Assembly (NCBI GenBank): GCA_043758775.1
Contig: JAYVMU010000095.1
Location: 1 to 5,822 of the forward strand
DNA length: 5,822 nt
DNA from: JACMMS01 sp043758775
Lineage (GTDB): Bacteria; Pseudomonadota; Gammaproteobacteria; Burkholderiales; Methylophilaceae
Reading direction: 5' to 3'
This document shows positions 1 through 5,810 of this stretch, piece after piece; within the stretch, counting starts at the first letter, position 1; every line of letters starts with the position of its first letter. The translations under genes were made by a program, and so were the position numbers. The notes below the pieces were generated by a model. It was not told the DNA's origin, made no database searches, and saw only the letters and a program-made list of their open reading frames with translations.

Positions 1-2
1 AC

Positions 3-191
3 ATTGACTATGAAAAGATAGCGCGTGATTACTCACTAGGTGGAGATATGTGCGAATTTGAATATGCAGGTAAAACTTATACTTGCACAAATGCAAACAA
101 GCCATCCTCTACTTGCGCTACCTTGCTGTACGCTAGGCAGCACAAGCATTCACCTCACGCTATCAGTCTGGACGACTGCTTTGCTTGGTAG
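3..191 (+). CDS. ardA: ArdA-like antirestriction protein, 3' end only, with an abnormal C-terminal tail
   Basis: This reading frame enters from the left edge. Its first 32 visible codons read IDYEKIARDYSLGGDMCEFE and then AGKTYTCTNAN, which matches the C-terminus of the complete ArdA gene at 5186-5692. The nucleotide match is 81 of 96 positions by my count (3-98 against 5588-5683). ArdA is an acidic DNA mimic that inhibits type I restriction enzymes in the cytoplasm after conjugative entry. Where the complete copy ends two codons later, this one continues for 31 unrelated residues, starting KPSSTCATLLYARQHK and ending DDCFAW, to a TAG at 189-191. That tail has no ArdA character and is encoded by hairpin-rich DNA, so the original stop was probably replaced by recombination. 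Whether the extended protein works is unknown. The identification is firm because of the internal comparison; the true functional end is less certain. Confidence 0.75.
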   Translation: MDYEKIARDYSLGGDMCEFEYAGKTYTCTNANKPSSTCATLLYARQHKHSPHAISLDDCFAW

Positions 192-248
192 GCTTTCAGC
201 CTCTATGAACCTTGTCTGCGCTGTACACTTGACAAGTCTCAAATTCAC

Positions 249-426
249 CTGCCGTCGCCGTCGCTGGCGCTCGACCAAAGAAGAAAACACAACCATTTAG
301 ACACGAATCTGCTGGCGCAGACACGCTTACTAAAAGTTGCCCGCCACGGTGTTCTGGGTTTCGCTGGACGCTACATATTATCTTCTTTGGTCGAGCGCCA
401 GCTTGAGCTGTCACCGACGACGGCAG
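249..426. repeat. Long imperfect inverted repeat
   Basis: A 21-bp perfect inner stem pairs 264-284 with 381-401 (left arm begins CTGGCGCTCGACC). An outer stem pairs 249-260 with 415-426, matching at 11 of 12 positions (CTGCCGTCGCCG against CGACGACGGCAG). The arms are separated by small unequal internal loops (261-263 and 402-414) and enclose about 96 nt. There is no transposase and I see no target-site duplication outside the arms, so a miniature transposable element is possible but not supported. Such length with bulges fits a folded RNA or single-stranded DNA. Confidence 0.75.
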
Positions 427-565
427 CTACGCACGCCCTTGTTTCGCTGGGGCGAACGCTCCGCTAACATGGTCTTATCCGCACTAGGGTGCGGCTATCG
501 CAGCTTAGGTTGCCACTCTAGACGAGTGACAATTTTAACCACCTGTCTGTAGTTAAAACAGGCAC

Positions 566-619
566 AGCTATTTTTATGCTTGGGCAGAAAAATAGCTTCA
601 CTCACCCTGAGGTGAGTGA
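566..619. repeat. Two abutting perfect hairpins
   Basis: The first hairpin has a 10-bp perfect stem (AGCTATTTTT, 566-575, with AAAAATAGCT, 588-597) and a 12-nt loop. The second begins at the very next base and has a 9-bp perfect stem (TCACTCACC, 598-606, with GGTGAGTGA, 611-619) closed by the tetraloop CTGA. Neither is followed by a T-run on the plus strand, so a classical Rho-independent terminator is not clear. They mark the end of the structured region just before the AT-rich abiE promoter region, and may act as a transcript end, a processing barrier or an insulator. Confidence 0.6.
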
Positions 620-652
620 CCTACCTTAAATTATATTATTGTGAAAAAATAG

Positions 653-766
653 CCAAAAAAGAGAATTTTTCTTATATTTGGTTTACAAGTGACTTAATTT
701 GCATATCTATTTTATGCAAAATTACAAATTCGTAAACTTGCATTTGGTTTAACTATCAACTATAAT
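653..766 (+). promoter_or_regulatory. abiE promoter and candidate AbiEi operators
   Basis: A perfect -10 box TATAAT (761-766) lies 17 bp after a weak -35, TTGCAT (738-743). An alternative is TTTACA (683-688) with TATTTT (708-713), at a long 19-bp spacing. Candidate operators are the inverted repeat TTTGCATA-7nt-TATGCAAA (698-720), a looser inverted repeat CCAAA/TTTGG (653-681), and two direct copies of CTTNNATTTGGTTTA (671-685 and 737-751), the second lying over the -35 and spacer. AbiEi proteins are known to repress their own operon by binding inverted repeats in the promoter, so these are plausible targets. No Shine-Dalgarno sequence precedes the gene. Confidence 0.5.
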
Positions 767-1619
767 GCATAGTATGGCTATGCAACAAACAACCTTATCT
801 AAACCTCTTGATAGTGACAAACAACCACTTTCAAATGAGTCTTTAGAAAAAATACTACCTGAGGGCTTGGTGGTGGATAGAGCATGGCTTAATGCACAAG
901 GAGTTTCACGGCCCAATATCGATTATTATTTAAGAACTGGCCGCTTAGAAGCTGTCGCACGAGGCGCGTATCGCCGCCCTGGTCCCGCACTTAAATGGGA
1001 ACACTTAGTTTACTCATTACAAGAGTTAGGTTACCCAGTGCATGTTGGTGGTCGAGCCGCTCTGGAGTTGCAAGGCTACACACACTATTTATCTATGAGC
1101 GGCAAACAGCAAATAGATTTATACGGAGTGCGTCAGATACCCGCTTCATTACTAACGAACAGCGCCCCTGTAAAACTAGAGGTGCATAATGTTGATCTTT
1201 TTAGTGAGCTTCCTACCGAAGCCATCACAACGAAACCTTTTGGTCATTGGGATTGGCTTATACGCTACGCAACTCCAGAACTAGCCTTATTAGAGTTATT
1301 AAGTGCGGTGAATAATGAGGGTGACTTTTCTGTAATGGATAAGTTTTTTGAATCTGCCGTAACCTTACGCCCTTCACTAGTAAACAAGCTTCTTAATGTT
1401 TGTACGCAAGTGAAAGCTAAACGCTTATTTTTATGGTTTGCAACTCGACATAGTCACTCATGGCTAAAACAAATAGATACCTCCAAAGTTAATTTAGGCA
1501 GTGGTAAACGCGTTATAGTCACTAGCGGTGCATTAGATAAGCAGTACCAAATCACGGTACCAAGAGAGATGCAAAACAAAGGCGATATGGCAAATGGCAC
1601 AGAATCCAACTTTTTCTAA
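765..1619 (+). CDS. abiEi: AbiEi-type antitoxin and autorepressor, type IV toxin-antitoxin system
   Basis: This 284-residue protein has the two-part build of AbiEi antitoxins. An N-terminal winged-helix segment (about residues 33-105, with VVDRAWLNAQGVSRPNIDYY and the wing-like RGAYRRPG) should bind DNA. The C-terminal AbiEi domain (about 110-268) includes ATPELALLELL (169-179), a CTQVKAKRLFLWFA stretch (213-226) and the closing GSGKRVIV...YQITVP. In characterised systems AbiEi neutralises AbiEii without stable complex formation and represses the operon. The ATG at 765 sits inside the TATAAT box and has no Shine-Dalgarno sequence. In-frame ATGs at 774 and 780 could be the true start, possibly on a leaderless mRNA; homology seems to begin only near residue 25. 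Its end overlaps the toxin gene by 26 nt, which suggests translational coupling. Family call is confident; the start is not. Confidence 0.9.
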   Translation: MHSMAMQQTTLSKPLDSDKQPLSNESLEKILPEGLVVDRAWLNAQGVSRPNIDYYLRTGRLEAVARGAYRRPGPALKWEHLVYSLQELGYPVHVGGRAALELQGYTHYLSMSGKQQIDLYGVRQIPASLLTNSAPVKLEVHNVDLFSELPTEAITTKPFGHWDWLIRYATPELALLELLSAVNNEGDFSVMDKFFESAVTLRPSLVNKLLNVCTQVKAKRLFLWFATRHSHSWLKQIDTSKVNLGSGKRVIVTSGALDKQYQITVPREMQNKGDMANGTESNFF

Positions 1620-2511
1620 TCAAGTGCAATTGCTAGTCAATGTGTTGCCTTCAGTGGCAACACAACCTTGCTTTGCATTGAAAGGTGGCACTGCGCTTAA
1701 TTTATTCGTGCGCGATTTACCGCGCTTATCTGTTGATATTGATTTGGCCTATTTGCCCATTGCTGATCGAGAGTCTAGCCTAGTCGGGATTGATAAGGCG
1801 CTAGAAAATATCACCTCAGAAATCATGCGAACGATTCCAAGCGTCAAGGTGAGCGCATCCCTTGTACATGGTATCGATAAGCGTATTAAATTACTTGTAT
1901 CTCTCAATGGTATCACTGTCAAAGTTGAAGTAACCCCCGTATTGCGTGGTAGTGTGTATGAAAGTGAATTGCGTGAAACTTCGCCTAGAGTCCAAGCTGA
2001 GTTTGGCTACGCACAAATGCAATTGCTTAGCTTTGAGGATTTATACGCAGGTAAACTTTGTGCCGCATTAGATCGCCAACACCCACGCGATTTATACGAC
2101 GTTAAATTTTTGCTAGAAAATGAAGGTATCTCAGAAAAATTAAAAGATGCCTTCATGGTGTACTTACTTGGTCACCCTCGACCAATGTCTGAGGTAATAA
2201 AACCAAGGCTAAAAGATATTGAAGCCATTTATCATAGCGAATTTAAAGGCATGACCATAGACGAAGTGAGCCTTGAATCATTACTTGAAACCCGAAATGA
2301 AATGATCGCTAAACTACACGAGGCATTAACTGATAAAGATAAACAGTTTCTACTAGAGGTTAAACGTGGTGATGCTGACTGGAGTTCATTCATTTTGCCA
2401 GAGGTGCAACATTTACCAGCTATTCAATGGAAACTGCATAATTTGGCTCAAATGCAAGCTGACAAAAGAAAGAAATCACTTGAAGCACTTAGAGTAGCCC
2501 TATATGGTTAA
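1594..2511 (+). CDS. abiEii: AbiEii-type nucleotidyltransferase toxin
   Basis: A 305-residue member of the AbiEii/DUF1814 nucleotidyltransferase toxins. The active-site signature is clear: KGGTAL (30-35) followed by LSVDIDL (45-51) with the metal-binding pair D48 and D50, then a KVEVTP strand (110-115) likely to carry a further acidic residue. KLCAALDR (154-161) and RDLYDV (165-170) form the later conserved block. These proteins transfer nucleotides, and a related AbiE-family toxin modifies tRNA; growth arrest then limits phage spread and plasmid loss. The start ATG lies inside the antitoxin gene, with AAAGG at 1578-1582, 11 nt upstream, as a modest ribosome binding site. Length and all visible motifs are intact, so the toxin appears functional. 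It ends 32 bp before the convergent minus-strand locus. Confidence 0.92.
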   Translation: MAQNPTFSNQVQLLVNVLPSVATQPCFALKGGTALNLFVRDLPRLSVDIDLAYLPIADRESSLVGIDKALENITSEIMRTIPSVKVSASLVHGIDKRIKLLVSLNGITVKVEVTPVLRGSVYESELRETSPRVQAEFGYAQMQLLSFEDLYAGKLCAALDRQHPRDLYDVKFLLENEGISEKLKDAFMVYLLGHPRPMSEVIKPRLKDIEAIYHSEFKGMTIDEVSLESLLETRNEMIAKLHEALTDKDKQFLLEVKRGDADWSSFILPEVQHLPAIQWKLHNLAQMQADKRKKSLEALRVALYG

Positions 2512-2543
2512 TATCCAACCAACAACAGAGTCGCATCATCAGT

Positions 2544-3083
2544 TTATAGTGAGTCTAAAACTGACTTGAAGTAACTTGGGTAGTTATTAAGAACCTCCTC
2601 TAATTCAAAGCGGTAAAACTCAACCGACTCTCCCCAGTATGACTCAGCGTAACCCCTACCTATAAGCTCATCTCGTACTCGAATTGCAACACATCGATCA
2701 CTAAACCCTTTTTCATAAATTGAAATTGATAGCGAATCAGGAAGGCCATATTTCAAAGATTTTTGAAATAGCTTAAAAGTTGAATCCATTCCAATTATGG
2801 ATTCATCAACAAATAAAAACTCTGCTATAGCTCCCAAAATTAGAGAGCATTGAAACGCGAGCGTATTGTCACAAAACTCAATAATATCTTCTAGCGTTAG
2901 CTTCCTTCTTCTGTTCTCACCATATGGTTTACTACCATCTACTGAGACTACATATTTATAAATTACTTCATTAGAAAGACCGCTCAACCACCTTGAAGCT
3001 ATTTCAAGAGCTAATGTTTGCGGTTCAACTGTATGAAAAAACTTATCAACACGACAAAACTGCAAAATTGATAACTGTTCCAA
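2544..3083 (-). pseudogene. 3' remnant of a larger gene, possibly a DEAD/DEAH-box helicase
   Basis: The open frame covers 179 codons, but its only possible start is a TTG at 3083-3081 that lies within the upstream methyltransferase gene and lacks a good ribosome binding site. From FCRVDKFFHTVEP onward the protein looks like the all-helical C-terminal tail of a large protein. The segments ALEIASRWLSGL (26-37), LEDIIEFCDNTLAFQ (64-78), LILGAIAEFL (81-90) and SLKYGLPDSLSISIYEKGFS (109-128) recall tails of large superfamily 2 helicases from defence loci. That is recall of a pattern, not a search result. No helicase motor motifs are present. It is on the same strand as the truncated methyltransferase and overlaps it by 38 nt, as expected if a deletion joined the front of one operon gene to the back of another. 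Most likely non-functional. Confidence 0.5.
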
Positions 3084-4791
3084 GCTTATCCATTACTTGC
3101 CAAAAATTAGCTATATTCTGACCTTGGCATATCGAGTTGGTAGATACAAACGCATATTTTGCCTCGGTAAAAGTGCAATACTTTTGGGCTAAGTAAAACC
3201 ATCCACAAATGTAGTCGAGTGACTTCCAATTTTTAAACTCACCTGACATTAAATTTTTGATGTCATCTTTTTGCGATTTGTTTTGGTCTGCATTACCTTT
3301 ATAAGGTGGGTTGCCACAAATATAAGTCTCGCCACCTTCATTCTCAAAATCAATTTCTGCTTGATCTAGCGGGGTGTTAAATAAGTCATCACCTAATAAC
3401 TTCACCCCCGTTCCTGTAGGTCGGCAGATGCTTAGCCAATTTAGTCGAAGCGCATTGCCACAAGTAATCCAGTTTTTTGAATCCAGCGGTAGAAAGGCTT
3501 GCAGTGCTTCTTTTTGGCCGATATAAGTGACATCACATTGGTATTCAGCAATAATCAAGGCCAAACGGGCGATTTCGGCTGAAAAATCTCTGAGCTCTAT
3601 ACCTCTAAAATTCGTGAGTGGAATTTCTGACTTTAAATGCAACTCCCCACGGCGTTTATTGATTTCTGCCTCAATCTCCCGCATGTGTTTGTAGGCAATC
3701 ACCAAAAAGTTGCCACTACCACAAGCGGGGTCAAATACACGTATATGCGCCATGCGTTTGCGCAAATTAAGCAATTTTCTGGTGTTATCGGCTGCGGCTT
3801 CTAGTTCGACACGTAGGTCATCCAAAAATAGTGGGTTAAGTACTTTGAGGATGTTGGGAACACTGGTGTAGTGCATGCCCAGTGCGCCGCGCTCTTCATC
3901 ATCTGCCACAGCCTGAATCATGCTGCCAAAAATATCGGGGTTGATTTTCGTCCAATCTAACTTGCCAACATGCAATAGATAGGAACGCGCAATTTTGGTA
4001 AAGCGTGGGGTTTCTGTACTACCTGAAAACAAACCGCCATTAACGTAGGGGAAGCTATCCGCCCAGCGCTTGATATTACTGGTGGCACGGTCAGGGATTT
4101 TTGTGTTCATGGCGCGGAATATTTCGCTAATCACTTCGTGTGTGTCTGAAGCATCCTTCGCGCTCATTTGCTCAATGGTAGCTGTGAATAGGTCATTGCC
4201 ATTAAAAATATCGGTATCTTCTGCAAAAAAACAAAAAATCAACCTCGCCATAAAGTGGTTCATGTCGTGGCGACGTTCTGCTGAACTCCAATCTGGGTTG
4301 GTTTTAAGTAGCTCTACATATAAGCGATTAAGGCGGCTCGTCGCCCGAATATCAAACGAGCTTTCTCGGATCTGCTTAACGGTGGATATGCCCGCAAGGG
4401 TAAGAAAAAAGCCAAAATGGTTGGGGAAATCAGAATAAGCACAGGCAACGGTCTCACCCGTAGTTAAATCTTCAGCTTCAAAATCTACGCCATCGGTGGC
4501 TAGAATATATTTAGCTTTGGCTTTTTCAGTCCCAGGGCTTGTGCGCAGCTTGTTTAATAATGTGTTTGTTTCGCCAGTGTGGCAAACCGCAATGTGGATG
4601 TTGTTGCGTTGAAGTACAGCCAAAATAGCATCCGTGCCAACGTCAGACTTGTTTTCATTACCGCTTTTGAGGCGCTTGATCGTTGTTTCTTTATTACCAA
4701 AGGCTTCTAAAAATGCATAAGGGAAGTTAGCAGCGTCAAATGGCTGCTCAGCTAAGTTACTAATGGCTTCTTCAATTTCTACTGCGTTCAA
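3046..4791 (-). CDS. MmeI-like class I adenine DNA methyltransferase, 3'-truncated
   Basis: The 581-residue product carries the core of an N6-adenine DNA methyltransferase. GALGMHYTSVPNILKVL (303-319) is the motif X region, DPACGSGNF (354-362) binds S-adenosylmethionine, GIELRDFSAEIARLAL (397-412) follows, and NPPY (494-497) is catalytic motif IV. FVSTNSICQG (548-557) is another block typical of these enzymes. Full-length relatives, as I recall them, run to roughly 900 residues, with the target-recognition domain after this point. Here resemblance stops at VINFA (573-577), followed by four stray residues and a stop. The 3' third is therefore missing and sequence-specific methylation is unlikely. 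I see no clear D...ExK nuclease motif in the first 100 residues, so even the parent may have been a methyltransferase without its own nuclease. The start is TTG (4791-4789), with a poor ribosome binding site; a 13-codon frame ends across it in a TTGA overlap. Confidence 0.85.
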   Translation of the reverse strand: MNAVEIEEAISNLAEQPFDAANFPYAFLEAFGNKETTIKRLKSGNENKSDVGTDAILAVLQRNNIHIAVCHTGETNTLLNKLRTSPGTEKAKAKYILATDGVDFEAEDLTTGETVACAYSDFPNHFGFFLTLAGISTVKQIRESSFDIRATSRLNRLYVELLKTNPDWSSAERRHDMNHFMARLIFCFFAEDTDIFNGNDLFTATIEQMSAKDASDTHEVISEIFRAMNTKIPDRATSNIKRWADSFPYVNGGLFSGSTETPRFTKIARSYLLHVGKLDWTKINPDIFGSMIQAVADDEERGALGMHYTSVPNILKVLNPLFLDDLRVELEAAADNTRKLLNLRKRMAHIRVFDPACGSGNFLVIAYKHMREIEAEINKRRGELHLKSEIPLTNFRGIELRDFSAEIARLALIIAEYQCDVTYIGQKEALQAFLPLDSKNWITCGNALRLNWLSICRPTGTGVKLLGDDLFNTPLDQAEIDFENEGGETYICGNPPYKGNADQNKSQKDDIKNLMSGEFKNWKSLDYICGWFYLAQKYCTFTEAKYAFVSTNSICQGQNIANFWQVMDKLGTVINFAVLSC

Positions 4792-5185
4792 GATGTATGC
4801 CCGATTTTTATAATTCTTACATACTTCATTTTACCCGAGTAATGCAAATCCTTCTCATTGCCCTGTTAAATTCAATTAAGTGCATCCCCTAATATGCTTA
4901 TTAAGCACCTGTAATCACTCTTCATGTTTCGCCATAGCACCGACCATCTCATGGAGCGAAATTCAATCAAGCATTAACACTTCGTGACCCCCTGCAATCG
5001 GTTCGCCATTGGCAACTGCGATTTTGGCTGGTTGCTGGCTTTAATTTATTTAGCCCCATGAGCCTTATCGGCAGGCGAAACAACTCAAGAGCGATGCAGG
5101 TCGGGTTATAAGTCTGCAAATTCGGGGCAAGTCTTAAATTCAAATTCAGGCTCGCCAATCTAAGAACGATACGAGGGTAAAGAAA
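4792..5185. other. Divergent intergenic region between methyltransferase and ardA
   Basis: These 394 bp separate the leftward methyltransferase from the rightward ardA and hold no convincing gene. The methyltransferase promoter must lie here. Possible minus-strand elements include a TAAAAT-like -10 near 4831-4836 and TTAACA upstream, but their spacing is poor, so I make no firm call. A hairpin pairs TTTCG-CCAT (4927-4935) with ATGG-ag-CGAAA (4951-4961). A nested foldback occupies 4987-5106. GAGGG at 5173-5177 is the ardA ribosome binding site. Confidence 0.6.
4987..5106 (+). promoter_or_regulatory. Nested foldback upstream of ardA, possible single-strand promoter or structured leader
   Basis: Eight paired blocks nest in order: 4987-4990/5103-5106, 4991-4996/5095-5100 (CCTGCA/TGCAGG), 4998-5000/5092-5094, 5002-5007/5074-5079 (TTCGCC/GGCGAA), 5017-5019/5071-5073, 5020-5022/5067-5069, 5026-5029/5061-5064 (GGCT/AGCC) and 5037-5040/5052-5055 (GGCT/AGCC). 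They give about 33 base pairs with asymmetric bulges of 1, 2, 9 and 12 nt and an AT-rich apical loop. Plasmid ardA genes are known to be expressed early in conjugation, and F-type leading regions use folded single-stranded DNA as promoters (Frpo). The position 80 bp before ardA fits that role. A cis-acting mRNA leader is the alternative. Confidence 0.45.
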
Positions 5186-5692
5186 ATGACAACATTACAC
5201 GCAACGCCATACAACTTAGATTCAGCAGGCTTTTATTTTGTAAGCCTAGATGACTATCAAGCCAAGGCAGAAAAGCACTTAGACCGCTTTGGTCACTTGG
5301 TAGAGGAATTTGAGATTCAGTTTATTGATGGTGACGATGCAGAGTTATTCAACGCATGTGGCATTAACCAATCAAACCTTGATACTTGGTTTAATGCAAT
5401 TGAGTTAATGAGTGAAACAGAAAAAGTTAGCTTATATTATTTAGTAGGCGTTGCAAGTTATAGCTTAGAACAAACATTGGATAAGCTAGATAAGCCAAAC
5501 ATTTATGACGGAAATTTATTAGAAGCAGCGAACGAGCTATTTGATGAATGCTACTTACCTAGCGTCCCTGACAACATTAAGTATTATATTGATTATGAAA
5601 AGTTTGCTCTTGATTGCCAATTGGGTGGTGATATGTGCGAATTTGAATATGACGGTAAAACTTACACTTGCACAAATGTAAACGGCTTATAA
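5186..5692 (+). CDS. ardA: ArdA antirestriction protein, complete
   Basis: A 168-residue protein of the ArdA family, at the family's usual length of about 165-170. ArdA dimers imitate bent B-form DNA and occupy the DNA-binding site of type I restriction-modification enzymes, protecting incoming plasmid or transposon DNA. The sequence fits a DNA mimic: by my count 32 Asp/Glu against 9 Lys/Arg, with acidic runs such as VEEFEIQFIDGDDAELF (38-54). LLEAANELFDEC resembles the family's conserved C-terminal helix, and YYIDYEKFALDCQLGGDM is a family signature. The ATG at 5186 follows GAGGG (5173-5177) at 8 nt spacing. The gene sits alone after a 394-bp structured intergenic region and is followed by a hairpin. 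It is the intact paralogue of the partial copy at the left edge. Confidence 0.92.
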   Translation: MTTLHATPYNLDSAGFYFVSLDDYQAKAEKHLDRFGHLVEEFEIQFIDGDDAELFNACGINQSNLDTWFNAIELMSETEKVSLYYLVGVASYSLEQTLDKLDKPNIYDGNLLEAANELFDECYLPSVPDNIKYYIDYEKFALDCQLGGDMCEFEYDGKTYTCTNVNGL

Positions 5693-5703
5693 CTACAAAA
5701 TAG

Positions 5704-5747
5704 ATTCATGCCTGATAATCTTGAAAAACTCAAGGTTAGGCATGAAT
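5704..5747 (+). terminator. Hairpin after ardA, probable terminator
   Basis: A long interrupted stem begins 12 nt after the ardA stop. ATTCATGCC (5704-5712) pairs with GGCATGAAT (5739-5747), and AATCTTGA (5717-5724) pairs with TCAAGGTT (5730-5737) with one G-T wobble, around the loop AAAAC. The T-run that follows is weak and late (TTTT at 5757-5760), so efficiency is uncertain. Transcript protection or a bidirectional role is also possible. Confidence 0.5.
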
Positions 5748-5794
5748 TATTAGGAGTTTTAATATACCGCTAAATAATGCGCTCAAATTTCAAT

Positions 5795-5810
5795 TTTTTA
5801 AGCTTAAAAA
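5795..5810. repeat. 16-bp perfect palindrome centred on AAGCTT
   Basis: TTTTTAAGCTTAAAAA is perfectly self-complementary and lies near the right edge, beyond the ardA hairpin. It could be a weak terminator for leftward transcription or an operator of a gene beyond the window. In AT-rich DNA it could also arise by chance. Confidence 0.4.

Larger units (their letters stand above)
99..640. other. Gene-free hairpin-rich region after the first ardA copy
   Basis: I see no convincing gene in this stretch; the open frames crossing it have no family resemblance and no ribosome binding site. It is instead crowded with short inverted repeats: AGGCT-TTC-AGCCT (190-202, on the stop codon of the upstream frame), CTTGTC/GACAAG (211-216/231-236), the long repeat at 249-426, TCTGC/GCAGA (307-320), CCGCA/TGCGG (479-494), CACTC/GAGTG within 507-541, and two perfect hairpins at 566-619. 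It looks richer in G+C than the AT-rich DNA that follows. The density suggests selection for secondary structure in RNA or single-stranded DNA. It could be a structured non-coding RNA, the processed 3' end of the ardA transcript, or part of a transfer-related single-strand structure. I cannot choose among these from the sequence. Confidence 0.5.

Noticed and set aside
40..300. Open frame of 86 codons on the plus strand
   Set aside because: It overlaps the ardA 3' end in another frame, its start lies within that gene, and its protein shows no family resemblance; it follows hairpin-rich DNA.
196..414. Minus-strand open frame of 72 codons
   Set aside because: It spans most of the long inverted repeat, has no ribosome binding site, and its composition follows the palindromic DNA.
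249..426. Integron attC site or CRISPR array
   Set aside because: No RYYYAAC/GTTRRRY core-site pair brackets the repeat and there are no regularly spaced direct repeats, integrase or cas gene.
337..552. Plus-strand open frame of 71 codons
   Set aside because: Cys/Ser/Arg-rich translation of structured DNA with no recognisable motif or start context.
2539..2564. Terminator between the convergent abiEii and minus-strand locus
   Set aside because: TCAGTTT/AAACTGA can pair, but the stem is only 7 bp and A/T-rich with a 12-nt loop and no T-run on either strand, so it is not strong enough to report.
4070..4438. Plus-strand open frame of 122 codons
   Set aside because: It lies wholly antisense to the methyltransferase, whose frame carries clear family motifs.
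4967..5158. Minus-strand open frame of 63 codons
   Set aside because: It coincides with the ardA-proximal foldback and has no motif or convincing start; the foldback explains the sequence better.
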